DNA from: Candidatus Brevundimonas phytovorans
Lineage (GTDB): Bacteria; Pseudomonadota; Alphaproteobacteria; Caulobacterales; Caulobacteraceae
Direction: 5' to 3'
Assembly (NCBI GenBank): GCA_029203145.1
Contig: CP119309.1
Location: 3,125,001 to 3,189,000 of the forward strand
DNA length: 64,000 nucleotides
The position numbers were made by a program, and so were the translations under genes. This document shows positions 32,008 through 41,089 of this stretch, one piece after another. Position 1 is the first letter of the stretch, and every line of letters begins with the position of its first letter. The notes below the pieces were generated by a model. The model was not told the DNA's origin, made no database searches, and worked only from the letters and a program-made list of their open reading frames with translations.

Positions 32008-33258
32008 TCAGACCTGACGGCGCAGCGGCAGGTCGTGGCCATAGCTCAGGCGGCGCCACAGCCACTCCAGCGGACCCATGCGGAAGCGGCTCAACCACAG
32101 CGGCGACCAGATCAGTTGCAGGACCCAGACGGCGATGACGATCCCCCACTGGCCCGGATAGTCGACCTGTCCCATCAGGCGCGGCCCCCACGGCATATAG
32201 AAAAGGCTGCTCATCATCAGCGTCTGGCTGAGATAGTTGGTGAAGGCCATCTGACCGACCGGCGCGAAGACGCGGCGCACCCAGCCGACCCCGCGCGAGG
32301 TCAGCAGGATCAGGCCGCTGGCGTAGGCCAGGGTGATGAAGATCGGATAGGAGGCGACGATCTCGGCCCAGCCATGCGTGGCCTCGACGCCCATTCCTTT
32401 GATCGCGGGCCCGGCCATGATCTCGCGCCACTCCAGCAGAGCCAGCAGGGCCAGGATGGCGCCGCCCAGCGCGATCAGCGCGGCATAGACGCGGGTGGGC
32501 AGGCGGCCGTGGAAGAAGCCCGCCTTGAACAGGCCCAGGCCCAGCATCATCAGCGGCACGGTGGCGAAGACATAGCCGAACAGACTGGCGCCCTGCAGGA
32601 TGCCCCAGGCCTTGAGGTTCTCGATCAGGCCAGCGGGCCAGCCGCTGTGATAGGCGGCGATACTGGCCGAGACGGCCCCTTCGGCGAGGCTCAGGGACTC
32701 GTCGCTCAGGGCGTCGACGAGAAGGGCGGGACCGTTGACCGTCATCCACATCGTGGCGGCCTGCATAGTGGCCAAGGCCAGGGTGGCGGCGGCGCCGAAC
32801 AGGATCAGGGAGCGCGCCGGCATGGAGCGCATCAGCATGACGAACAGCCCGGACCAGGCGTAGAGCAGAAGGATGTCGCCGTACCAGAAGGCCAGGCCGT
32901 GGATCAGGCCGAACAGGCCCAGCCACAGCAGGCGACGTCGCAGCACCCGCCCACGCGCTTCATCTCCGCGCTCGCCGCCGACCAGAAAGATCGACACGCC
33001 GAACAGCATGGAAAACAGGGTGACGAACTTCTGATGGAAGAAGACCTCGACCACCCAGTGAGCCACGGCCGAGGCGCCGATCAGGGGAAAGGGCGACTGC
33101 TCCGGCGCCACGGCCGCATCCATCGGCAGGGCGAAGGCGGCGGCGTTGACCGCGAGGATGCCCAGGACGGCGACCCCGCGCAGCACGTCCAGCGTCTGGA
33201 TGCGGGCGTCGGCGGCCACGGGCTGCGGCCCGTCCGAGAGATTCGTCTGGTCGATCAT
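32008..33258 (-). CDS. DUF418 (YeiB-like) membrane protein
   Basis: A 416-residue protein with about ten membrane helices. The opening RIQTLDVLRGVAVLGILAVN and the conserved C-terminal GQMAFTNYLSQTLMMSSLFY and GPLEWLWRRLSYG motifs mark the DUF418/YeiB family, relatives of acyltransferase-3 type membrane enzymes. No substrate is known. It is followed after 42 bases by hisS and preceded by a membrane protein gene on the same strand. Confidence 0.9.
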   Translation of the reverse strand: MIDQTNLSDGPQPVAADARIQTLDVLRGVAVLGILAVNAAAFALPMDAAVAPEQSPFPLIGASAVAHWVVEVFFHQKFVTLFSMLFGVSIFLVGGERGDEARGRVLRRRLLWLGLFGLIHGLAFWYGDILLLYAWSGLFVMLMRSMPARSLILFGAAATLALATMQAATMWMTVNGPALLVDALSDESLSLAEGAVSASIAAYHSGWPAGLIENLKAWGILQGASLFGYVFATVPLMMLGLGLFKAGFFHGRLPTRVYAALIALGGAILALLALLEWREIMAGPAIKGMGVEATHGWAEIVASYPIFITLAYASGLILLTSRGVGWVRRVFAPVGQMAFTNYLSQTLMMSSLFYMPWGPRLMGQVDYPGQWGIVIAVWVLQLIWSPLWLSRFRMGPLEWLWRRLSYGHDLPLRRQV

Positions 33259-33304
33259 GGCGTCCCCCGTGGAGGGACAAGCTTAGGCGGGGCGTCGCCG
33301 AATG

Positions 33305-33868
33305 TCAGCGGGCGCCGTTCTGCATCAGGCCCATGCGGTCCTTGACCACGGGGGCGGGCGCGAAGGCGATGAACGCCACGCACAGACCGGCCCACAGGGC
33401 GTAGCTGACGCCTACCAGCACCGCCAGCGGCAGGCCGGCGACGCCGAAGATCAGCAAGGTCGTCTCCAACGCGCCCAGGCCCTGGACCAGGCTCTGCGAG
33501 GCGATCACCGACAGCAGGGACATGACCGCGGCGATCAGGATCTGCACGGCGGCGGCCAGCAGTCCGCCAAAGACCATGAAGCGGCAGACCACGCCCAGGC
33601 GCGTCGAGGGACGGCCCGCGCGTGCATGGGTCTGGCGCAGCATCCACAGACCGACGGGGGCGGCGATCAGGCCCAGCACCAGCAGCACCAGTCGCCAGTC
33701 GGTATCGACGCCCGAGGCCCAGTTCTCGGGCGGCCAGACGATCAGGGTGCCGATCAGCGGCGGCCAGGCGGCTGCGGCCAGGGCCGCAAGCACAAACCTC
33801 TGCGTCGAATGCCGGGGCGCGACGCGCTTGAGGCCCGGCAGGTCCTCGATCCGGTCGAGACGCGACAT
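33305..33868 (-). CDS. Hypothetical membrane protein
   Basis: A 187-residue protein I do not recognise. It has four or five hydrophobic helices (about 27-45, 57-76, 93-120, 128-165) and a basic, soluble N-terminus. Its ATG overlaps the stop of the 3-hydroxyacyl-CoA dehydrogenase gene by one base (TGATG), so its translation is probably coupled to that gene. It may belong with the following DUF418 membrane gene in one transcript. Confidence 0.75.
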   Translation of the reverse strand: MSRLDRIEDLPGLKRVAPRHSTQRFVLAALAAAAWPPLIGTLIVWPPENWASGVDTDWRLVLLVLGLIAAPVGLWMLRQTHARAGRPSTRLGVVCRFMVFGGLLAAAVQILIAAVMSLLSVIASQSLVQGLGALETTLLIFGVAGLPLAVLVGVSYALWAGLCVAFIAFAPAPVVKDRMGLMQNGAR

Positions 33869-34746
33869 CAGCGGGTCGGCACCGGCGTCGCGCCGGAATA
33901 GTCATAGAAGCCGCGCCCGCTCTTCTTGCCCAGCCAGCCCGCCTCGACATACTTCACCAGCAGCGGGCAGGGGCGGTACTTGCTGTCGGCCAGGCCGTCG
34001 TACAGCACGTTCATGATGGCCAGGACCACGTCCAGACCCATGAAGTCCGCCAGCTCCAGCGGCCCCATCGGGTGGTTGGCGCCCAGCTTCAGCGCCTTGT
34101 CGATCGAGGCGACGTTGCCGACGCCTTCATACAGCACATAGATGGCCTCGTTCATCATCGGCACCAGGATGCGGTTGACGATGAAGGCTGGAAAGTCCTC
34201 GGACTCGGTGGTGATCTTGCCCAGGCTCTCGGCGAAGGCGACGGCGGCCTCGTAGGTGGCGGCCGAGGTGGCGATGCCGCGCACGATCTCGACCAGCTTC
34301 ATCGTCGGCGCCGGCTTCATGAAGTGCAGGCCGATGAAGCGGTCCGGCCGATCGCTGACCGAGGCCAGGCGGGTGATCGAGATGGACGAGGTGTTCGACG
34401 CCAGCAGGGTGTCGGGGCGCAGGTGGGGCAGAAGCTCGATGAAGACCGACTTCTTGACCGCTTCGTCTTCGGACGCCGCCTCGATGACCAGATCGGCCTG
34501 GGCGGCTTCGGCGAGCGAGGCGACGGGGCGGATGCGGGCCAGGGCTGCGTCGGCCTCGGCCGCTGTCGTCAGGCCGCGCGCGGCGCGACGCGCCAGGCTG
34601 GCCGCGATCTCGCCCTGGGCCAGCGGAATCCGCTCGGCTGACAAGTCGTAGAGCCGCACCTCATAACCGCCGGAGGCCACCGCCTGAGCGATGCCCGAAC
34701 CCATTTGTCCGGCGCCGATAATGGCGACTGTCCTGATCGTGGTCAT
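33868..34746 (-). CDS. hbd: 3-hydroxybutyryl-CoA dehydrogenase
   Basis: A 292-residue 3-hydroxyacyl-CoA dehydrogenase of the short-chain (Hbd/PaaH) type; it interconverts 3-hydroxybutyryl-CoA and acetoacetyl-CoA with NAD(P). The nucleotide site is IIGAGQMGSGIA. SNTSSISIT and the catalytic His in GLHFMKPAP follow, and the C-terminal dimerisation helix region has NRILVPMMNEA and GKKSGRGFYDY. The ATG at 34746 is taken; an upstream TTG adds four residues. It may feed butanoate or PHB metabolism. Confidence 0.95.
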   Translation of the reverse strand: MTTIRTVAIIGAGQMGSGIAQAVASGGYEVRLYDLSAERIPLAQGEIAASLARRAARGLTTAAEADAALARIRPVASLAEAAQADLVIEAASEDEAVKKSVFIELLPHLRPDTLLASNTSSISITRLASVSDRPDRFIGLHFMKPAPTMKLVEIVRGIATSAATYEAAVAFAESLGKITTESEDFPAFIVNRILVPMMNEAIYVLYEGVGNVASIDKALKLGANHPMGPLELADFMGLDVVLAIMNVLYDGLADSKYRPCPLLVKYVEAGWLGKKSGRGFYDYSGATPVPTR

Positions 34747-34877
34747 AGATACGCGCAAGCTGCGGTCCCGCAGGGACCAATCGCGGGCACCTTAGGAGCC
34801 CGCCCGCCACGCGCAAGGGGCGGAATGAGGCGCGATTGAGATTCCTGCCGCCCGTGGCCGCGCCTCAACGTGGCGGC

Positions 34878-35207
34878 CTAGTAGGCGCCGACGAGACCGA
34901 GGGCGGCGATATGCAGCGGCGGCAGCAGATAAGCCTGCACGCCCTGGATGATGAGCAGGGCCACGATCGGCGTCAGGTCCATGCCGCCCAGCGGCGGAAT
35001 GACACGGCGCAGGGGCGCCAGAACCGGCGAGGTGAACCGGTCCAGGAACTCGGCCACCTGGGCCACGAACCGGTTGCGGTAGTTGATGACGTCGAAGGCG
35101 AACAGCCAGCTGAGGATCGCATTGGCGATGATGGCGAACAGCAGCAGCTGCAGCAGCGCGCCGATCAGAAAGAAGATGAAGCCGATGACGCCGACGCCGA
35201 TGCCCAT
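34878..35207 (-). CDS. YggT family membrane protein
   Basis: A 109-residue integral membrane protein with two hydrophobic segments (about 8-38 and 78-105) around the family motif RFTSPVLAPLRRVIPPLGGMDLTPI. YggT proteins are linked to osmotic tolerance and, in plastids, to cytochrome b6 assembly; bacterial function is uncertain. It is a stand-alone gene read away from the tRNA-Ala. Confidence 0.92.
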   Translation of the reverse strand: MGIGVGVIGFIFFLIGALLQLLLFAIIANAILSWLFAFDVINYRNRFVAQVAEFLDRFTSPVLAPLRRVIPPLGGMDLTPIVALLIIQGVQAYLLPPLHIAALGLVGAY

Positions 35208-35280
35208 GCAGAAATTCCCTTGAAACCAGTACGCTTCTAACGGCGCCGTCGCCGAACGCCAAGGATTCCTCCGCGACCCG

Positions 35281-35309
35281 TTGACACCCCCTTGGCCCGC
35301 CGCTTATCT
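35281..35309 (+). promoter_or_regulatory. Sigma-70 promoter of tRNA-Ala
   Basis: TTGACA, a 17-base spacer, then TTATCT. The expected start point is about 12 bases before the mature tRNA, which fits. Confidence 0.85.
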
Positions 35310-35328
35310 CGCCACCTGCCTGTCGGTC

Positions 35329-35404
<76 letters not shown>

Positions 35405-35451
35405 AGGCTTTCCTCATTGAGAGACGATGAGGCGCAAGGCCGCTGCGCGCG

Positions 35452-36474
35452 TCAGTTTTCGCGATAGAAGTTGCAGTACCAGTCGACGAAATGGCCGACG
35501 CCGTCCTCAACCGGTGTCGAGGGGGCGTAGTCCAGGGCGGCCAGGGTGTCGGTGACGTCAGCCTCGGTATTGGCCACATCGCCGTCCTGCATGGGCATGA
35601 GGTTCAGCTTCGCCTGGCGGCCCAGTTTTGCCTCAAGCACCTCGATGTAGCGCATCAGGGCGACCGGGCGGCCGGCGCCCAGGTTGAGGATACGCCAGGG
35701 GGCGACGCCGCTGGTGGCGGGGTTGGGAGCCTTGGCGTCCCAGGTCGGGTCGATGGCGGCGGGGCGATCCAGGGCGGCGACCACGCCGGTGACGATGTCA
35801 TCGACGTAGGTGAAGTCCCGGCTCATTTTCCCCTCGCCGTAGACGTCGATGGGCTCGTCCTTGAGGATGGCGCGGGTGAATTTGAACAGGGCCATGTCCG
35901 GGCGGCCCCACGGTCCATAGACGGTGAAGAAGCGCAGGCCCGTGGCCGGGAAGCCGAACAGGTGGGCGTAGGAATGGGCCATGGCCTCGTTGGCCAGCTT
36001 GGTCGCCGCATAGACGGTCAGCGGATGGTCGGCCGGGTCGCGCACCGAGAACGGCAGGGCGGCGTTGGCGCCGAACACCGAACTGGTCGAGGCGAAGACC
36101 AGATTGGTCGCCTTCACCGCGCGGCAGCCCTCGAGGATGCTGAGGAAGCCGACGACGTTGGAATCGACATAGGTCTCGGGCGCCTCGAGGCTGTAGCGGA
36201 CCCCGGCCTGGGCCGCGAGGTGGACCACGCGGCGCGGCGCGTGCTCGGCGAACAGGGCGGCGACGCCGGCGCGGTCGGCCAGATCCAGCGTGTAGTGGCG
36301 ATAGGCGGGATAGGCCTGAAGCTGGGCCAGACGGGCGTGTTTCAGCGCCGGGTCGTAATAGGCGTTGAGGTTGTCCAGGCCGATGACCGTCTCGCCGCGC
36401 TCCAGCAGCCGCTGGGCGGTGTGGAAGCCGATGAAGCCGGCGGAGCCGGTGACGAGAACGGGATCAGTGGACAT
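35452..36474 (-). CDS. NAD-dependent epimerase, UDP-glucuronate 4-epimerase-like
   Basis: A 340-residue extended short-chain dehydrogenase that inverts a sugar C4. GSAGFIGFHTAQRLL binds NAD; catalytic S/T and Y-K are in FASTSSVFG and VYAATKLANE. The segments GRPDMALFKFTRAI, RDFTYVDDIV and AGVRYSLEAPETYVDSN are typical of UDP-glucuronate epimerases that supply galacturonic acid for LPS or capsule. No polysaccharide cluster is adjacent, so the end product is uncertain. Confidence 0.92.
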   Translation of the reverse strand: MSTDPVLVTGSAGFIGFHTAQRLLERGETVIGLDNLNAYYDPALKHARLAQLQAYPAYRHYTLDLADRAGVAALFAEHAPRRVVHLAAQAGVRYSLEAPETYVDSNVVGFLSILEGCRAVKATNLVFASTSSVFGANAALPFSVRDPADHPLTVYAATKLANEAMAHSYAHLFGFPATGLRFFTVYGPWGRPDMALFKFTRAILKDEPIDVYGEGKMSRDFTYVDDIVTGVVAALDRPAAIDPTWDAKAPNPATSGVAPWRILNLGAGRPVALMRYIEVLEAKLGRQAKLNLMPMQDGDVANTEADVTDTLAALDYAPSTPVEDGVGHFVDWYCNFYREN

Positions 36475-36531
36475 CAGGCTGCGATAGACGGTTGGACGCG
36501 GTTTCGCCAGCGGGCCGCTGTCAGGGCAGGG

Positions 36532-38442
36532 TCAGGGAACACTCTGGGCCACAGCGGGGGTCGGCTCGGCGAAGCGGGCGGCGAGGCTGAGGCCGCAGGC
36601 CAGGATCAGGCAGGCGGCGGCGCCGATCAGCACCGGGCGGACGGCGCCGAGGGGCGGGCTGAGCGGGCGCAGGAAGAGCAGGGCCAGCAGACCGATCAGG
36701 GCCAGGGCGCCGGGCAGGTCCATGCCGATGCCGAGGAAGACGAAATGGCCCAGTCCCATCAGCCAGGCGACGCCGAGCACGCCAGCGACGGCGGGCGGGA
36801 TCAGGCTGGCGGGGCGGGTCAGGTCGGGGCTGATCAGGGCGGCGAGCGCGGCGGCGGCGGCGGCCAGCAGGGCGGGCCAGACGAACAGCAGGGCGGCTTC
36901 GGGGGCTGAGCCCTGAACCGCGCAGCCGAGCAGGAAGACGAGGGCGATCAAACCCAGCCAACCGCCCCAGGTCGAGGTCGTGGTCGCGGTCGGCGCCTTG
37001 ACCGGCCACAGGGACAGGGCGGCGGCGATGACGCCCGCGCCGAGCATGACGGGGCTGAAGCCGCCGATCAGCAGGACCAGCAGGGTCAGGACGGCGACAA
37101 CCCCGGCCACCGCGCGCGGACGCCTGCGACGCGCGCCGGTCAGGAACAGCAGGGCCAGCGCCAGGATGGTCAGGACGGCGCCCGCCTCCATCCAGGGCAG
37201 GCGACGCAGCAGGACGTAGTAGGTCTCTGATGAGCTTGCGCGGCTGGCTGTCGGCCCGGCCAGCAGGCGCACGGCCTGGGCCAGGATCAGGCCAGCGGAC
37301 AGAAACCACAGCCCGTCGAGCAGGCCGCGCCCGACCTGTCCGGCGCTCGGACCGGTCGAGCGTCGGGCGCGCCAGGCGGCGAAGCCGCCGAACAGGGCGG
37401 TCAGGCCGAGCAGCGCCCAGCCGGTCGCCGCCGAATGACTGAGCATCAGACGGCCGAAGACGTCGGCATAGACGGTGTTCGGCCCCTTGGCGGGCAGGGC
37501 GGGGGCGCGCAGCAGGGCGTCGGCGGCCTCCAGCGCTTGTGAGCCGAGGTGCTGTAGCCCGCCCTTGTCGAGGTTTTCGGGGGTGGCGTCGGGGGAATGA
37601 TACTGGGCCGGGCGGCCGATGAAGGCGAAGTTCAGACCGCCGACGCCGCGATCCTTGGGGATGGTGAAGTCGGTGCCGTTGGGCATCTGCTCGTACATGA
37701 AGACGGCCAGCGAGGTGGCCGTGGTCCCGCCGTCGGCGCGCATGGCGGCGCGGCGGAACAGGTCGACGGTGGGGCCGGCCTCGCGCCCGGTCTCGAACAT
37801 GGCGGCGCGGCCGCCGCCGCCGCGCGCCTCGAGGTTGACCACGGCGCCGATGTGGTCGCGCAGCGGATGCCCGCCGAAGAAGATGCGGGCGCCGTCCAGG
37901 CCCAGCTCCTCGGCGTCGGTCAAGAGGACGACCAGATCGCGCTCGGCTGGACCGCGCGCCTGGATGGCGCGCACGGCCTCCAGCACGGCGCCGACGCCGG
38001 TGGAATCATCCGCCGCGCCGGGCGAGCCGACCACGGTGTCATAGTGGGCCATCAGCATGACGGCGGGCTGGCTGCGATCCCCGTTACGATTCTGGCCGGG
38101 CAGGACCCCGATCAGATTGATCGCCTGATTATTGGCCGCCTCGGGATCGCCGCCGGCCCTTTTCAAACGTTGGATCGAGCCGGGCGACAGGGGGCCGGCC
38201 TGTTCCTGCGGCGACAGGCCCAGCTGGGTCATGCGGTCGGTCAGATAGGCGCGGACGCGGGCGTGCTCGGGCGAGCCGACCGGGTGCGGGGCGCGGGCGA
38301 TCTGCTCGACGTCGCTCATGGCGCGGGCCGCGGAGAAGGCGGCGGCGGGCGCGTCGAGGGGGCGAGGCCGGGGAACCTGGGTGGTCAATACCGCCAGCAA
38401 GAAGGCGAGCGTCAGCGATCCGAACAGCAGGGCCAGCCGCAT
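36532..38442 (-). CDS. M28 family zinc peptidase with C-terminal membrane domain
   Basis: A 636-residue protein. An N-terminal signal anchor leads to an M28 aminopeptidase domain (about 40-320) with zinc ligands in MAHYDTV, the bridging Asp in AADDSTGVG, and the catalytic EE in TDAEELGLDGA. The C-terminal half (about 335-625) consists of eight or nine hydrophobic helices. This architecture resembles eukaryotic ER and vacuolar M28 proteases rather than ordinary secreted aminopeptidases. The ATG at 38442 has GGAGG upstream. The substrate is unknown. Confidence 0.9.
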   Translation of the reverse strand: MRLALLFGSLTLAFLLAVLTTQVPRPRPLDAPAAAFSAARAMSDVEQIARAPHPVGSPEHARVRAYLTDRMTQLGLSPQEQAGPLSPGSIQRLKRAGGDPEAANNQAINLIGVLPGQNRNGDRSQPAVMLMAHYDTVVGSPGAADDSTGVGAVLEAVRAIQARGPAERDLVVLLTDAEELGLDGARIFFGGHPLRDHIGAVVNLEARGGGGRAAMFETGREAGPTVDLFRRAAMRADGGTTATSLAVFMYEQMPNGTDFTIPKDRGVGGLNFAFIGRPAQYHSPDATPENLDKGGLQHLGSQALEAADALLRAPALPAKGPNTVYADVFGRLMLSHSAATGWALLGLTALFGGFAAWRARRSTGPSAGQVGRGLLDGLWFLSAGLILAQAVRLLAGPTASRASSSETYYVLLRRLPWMEAGAVLTILALALLFLTGARRRRPRAVAGVVAVLTLLVLLIGGFSPVMLGAGVIAAALSLWPVKAPTATTTSTWGGWLGLIALVFLLGCAVQGSAPEAALLFVWPALLAAAAAALAALISPDLTRPASLIPPAVAGVLGVAWLMGLGHFVFLGIGMDLPGALALIGLLALLFLRPLSPPLGAVRPVLIGAAACLILACGLSLAARFAEPTPAVAQSVP

Positions 38443-38555
38443 GTGAAAGATCCTCCCCGATCCGATAGGCAGTAGGGCCAAGCCGAGCCCGGATGGCAAG
38501 AGGGCGACGACAGGTCTCCCCGCCGCCGCCCTCTGATCGCCGCAGCCGTGAAGGC

Positions 38556-40835
38556 TTAGAAGCGCTTCGACAGCTCCACGCCGTACATGCGCGGTTCGTT
38601 GACGAAGGCCGTCAGGTTGTTGAAGTCGATGGCGCCGAGGATGTTGGCCTCGTCCGTGATGTTGCGGACATAGGCGGCGGCTTCCAGGCCACGGTTCAGG
38701 TCGCGCCAGCCCGCGCGAAGGCCGCCTTCGAACTGCGTGTCCTGACGGAACTCGACCGCTTCATAGAGGAAGAGGTTGAAGTTCTGACGCAGGACCCAGT
38801 CGGTCGAGGCGAACAGTTCCTGATCGTCGCCGATCGGACGGACGTAGTTCAGCGTCAGGTTGGCGGTGTATTCCGGCGCCTGAGGGAAGGGGTTGCCGTT
38901 GATGTTGGCGCGCGGCGTGGTTCCCACCGTCACAAGCGGGTCCGTGGGGGTGCAGATCGGCGCTGCGCCGACCGTAGGAATGCGGCAGATCGGGACCAGC
39001 AGGTCCTTGTCCTTGATCGCGGTATGGTTCCAGGCGAAGCTGCTAGCCAGACTGAAGCCTGCGCCCAGATAGACGTCTCCGTCGATTTCCACGCCGTAGC
39101 CTTCGCCCTTGGCGGCGTTGATCAGCTGGTTGAAGTTGCCCTGGCCGCCGATGGCGGTGAACTGCGGGTCCGAGACCTCATAGTAGTAGACCGTTGCGTT
39201 CAGGCGAGCGCGACCGTCCCACAGGCGGGCCTTGAAGCCGGTCTCATAGGACATGACGGTCTCGGAGTCGGCGGTGGTGACGAGGTCCGAGGTGGCGATG
39301 CGGCCCTGGATCGAGGGGCCGCGATAGCCGTTGGCCACGCGGGCGAACAGGTTGAGGCTGTCGTTGACCTCATACAGGGCGCTGACGTCCCAGCTGACCT
39401 GCTCGTCGCCGACCGTCTTGGTCACGTCCAGCAAGGTCGTGGGCGACTTGATGCGCTGGCCACGGAAGTCGCGGCTATCGTCGGTGTAGCGCACGCCCGC
39501 TGTCAGCTTCAGGGCCTCGGTGACCTGATAGCGGCCCTGACCGAAGATCGACCAGGAATCCGACTTCTGCACGATGTCGGTCACGTGGGTCGGGGTCAGG
39601 CCGCCGAAGCCGTTGAACGTGGCCGAGACCAGGTTGAAGCGTTCATTCCAGTAGAAGGCGCCGACCTGCCAGCCGAATGCGCCGTCGCCGTTGGACGACA
39701 GACGCAGCTCATAGGTGTTCTGGATCAGGTCGCTGGACAGGGTGCCGGTTTCCGACGGGAAGGGCACGGTGCCGCTGTTGATGGGGTCGTTCAGCACGCC
39801 GCCGTCGATGTCGCCGTTGCCAGCGGATGAGCCCTGATAGGAGCCGAGCACGCCGGTCAGGGTGGCGGGGCCGAAATCATAGGCGACCTGCAGCGATTGC
39901 GAGGTGGTCTGCTGCTTCTGGTAGTTGTTGCGGCCGCCGTCGTAATAGACGGTGTCGCGGTCGAAGCGGTCGTTCAGCTTGTTCGAGCCCTTGGTCAGGA
40001 CGTTGGCGCGGTTCATCGTGCCGGTGCCTTCATAGTCGCGTGCCTGCAGGGTCAGCAGGGTCGACAGGCGGTCGGTCGGGGTCCAGGCGACGTGGATGCG
40101 GCCGGCGATGTCGTCGAAATTGCCGAGATCCTTGCCGTCCGTCTTGGCGAAGGGGGCGTCATAGGCGTTGTTGACCCAGTCGTCGCGGTGGTTCCACAGA
40201 CCGGCGACACGCACCGACAGGGTGTCCGAGGCGGGCAGGGTGACGGCGGCTTCGGCGCGGGTCGACCCATAGTTGCCGTAGGTCAGCGAGCCGTAGCCGG
40301 TGAAGTCGTCGCCGGGCTTGGTCGTGTCGATCTTGATCACGCCGGCCGGGGTGTTGCGACCGAACAGGGTGCCTTGCGGACCGCGCAGAACCTCGACCTG
40401 CTTGACGTCGAAGAGGGGGAAGCCCTTCAGGTAGACGTTCTCCAGCACCACGTCGTCGAGCACGACCGAGACCGGCTGCGAGGCGTTGAAGTCGAAGTCC
40501 ACATTGCCCAGGCCGCGGATGTAGAAGCGCGGGGCGTAGCGACCGTTCGAGCTCTCGACCTGCAGGCTGGGCATGCGCCCGGACAGTTGCAGGATGTCGC
40601 CGCCGCCCGAGGACAGGGCGGCCAGGGTCTCGGTGTTCATCGCCGTGACGGCGAAAGGCACGTCGCGGATGTTCTCGCTGCGGCGCTGGGCCGTGACGAC
40701 GATCTCGTCGATGGCGACGGCTTGTGAGGCGGCGTCGGCTGGCTGGGGCGCGACATTCTGGGCCAGGGCCGGGGCGGCGATGAGCAGGGCGAGGCCGCTG
40801 GCGGAGGCGGCGAGGGCGACGAGACGACGGGACAT
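38556..40835 (-). CDS. TonB-dependent outer membrane receptor
   Basis: A 759-residue receptor. The signal peptide (MSRRLVALAAS...APALAQ) is followed by the TonB-box region DEIVVTAQRRSENIRDVP, typical of the large Caulobacterales/sphingomonad group. The plug domain has IRGLGNVDFDFN, VEVLRGPQGTLFGRNTPAGVI, and then a 22-strand barrel ending with a C-terminal Phe (ELSKRF). The ligand cannot be told; members of this group take up siderophores, vitamins or plant oligomers. It is divergent from a 5'-nucleotidase-like gene. Confidence 0.94.
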   Translation of the reverse strand: MSRRLVALAASASGLALLIAAPALAQNVAPQPADAASQAVAIDEIVVTAQRRSENIRDVPFAVTAMNTETLAALSSGGGDILQLSGRMPSLQVESSNGRYAPRFYIRGLGNVDFDFNASQPVSVVLDDVVLENVYLKGFPLFDVKQVEVLRGPQGTLFGRNTPAGVIKIDTTKPGDDFTGYGSLTYGNYGSTRAEAAVTLPASDTLSVRVAGLWNHRDDWVNNAYDAPFAKTDGKDLGNFDDIAGRIHVAWTPTDRLSTLLTLQARDYEGTGTMNRANVLTKGSNKLNDRFDRDTVYYDGGRNNYQKQQTTSQSLQVAYDFGPATLTGVLGSYQGSSAGNGDIDGGVLNDPINSGTVPFPSETGTLSSDLIQNTYELRLSSNGDGAFGWQVGAFYWNERFNLVSATFNGFGGLTPTHVTDIVQKSDSWSIFGQGRYQVTEALKLTAGVRYTDDSRDFRGQRIKSPTTLLDVTKTVGDEQVSWDVSALYEVNDSLNLFARVANGYRGPSIQGRIATSDLVTTADSETVMSYETGFKARLWDGRARLNATVYYYEVSDPQFTAIGGQGNFNQLINAAKGEGYGVEIDGDVYLGAGFSLASSFAWNHTAIKDKDLLVPICRIPTVGAAPICTPTDPLVTVGTTPRANINGNPFPQAPEYTANLTLNYVRPIGDDQELFASTDWVLRQNFNLFLYEAVEFRQDTQFEGGLRAGWRDLNRGLEAAAYVRNITDEANILGAIDFNNLTAFVNEPRMYGVELSKRF

Positions 40836-40852
40836 GGGGGAAGATCCTCGTT

Positions 40853-40901
40853 GAGACTGGTGGCGAGGCCCTAGGTCCACAGCGGCGCTTTTTCCAGTCT
40901 C
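40853..40901 (-). promoter_or_regulatory. Long hairpin in the TonB receptor leader
   Basis: Perfect eight-base arms GAGACTGG (40853-40860) and CCAGTCTC (40894-40901) close a 33-base loop 18 bases upstream of the receptor ATG, next to its ribosome site. It does not show a known riboswitch core. Confidence 0.4.
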
Positions 40902-41089
40902 GAGAACGGCTGTTCGATGAAGCTTTCGCGACAGGGACACGATGTCAAAAAACTCGACGTTTCTGGCGGCCTGCCGGCCTGCTTGGCATTGTGCGTCGCA
41001 ATATGTCGTGCGAAACGGCAGGGCTGCGCCGCTGTTTTTCGGTGAGTTGTCTCTCGACCCGCCGGGCGCGGCCTGACAGGGACCTGCGC

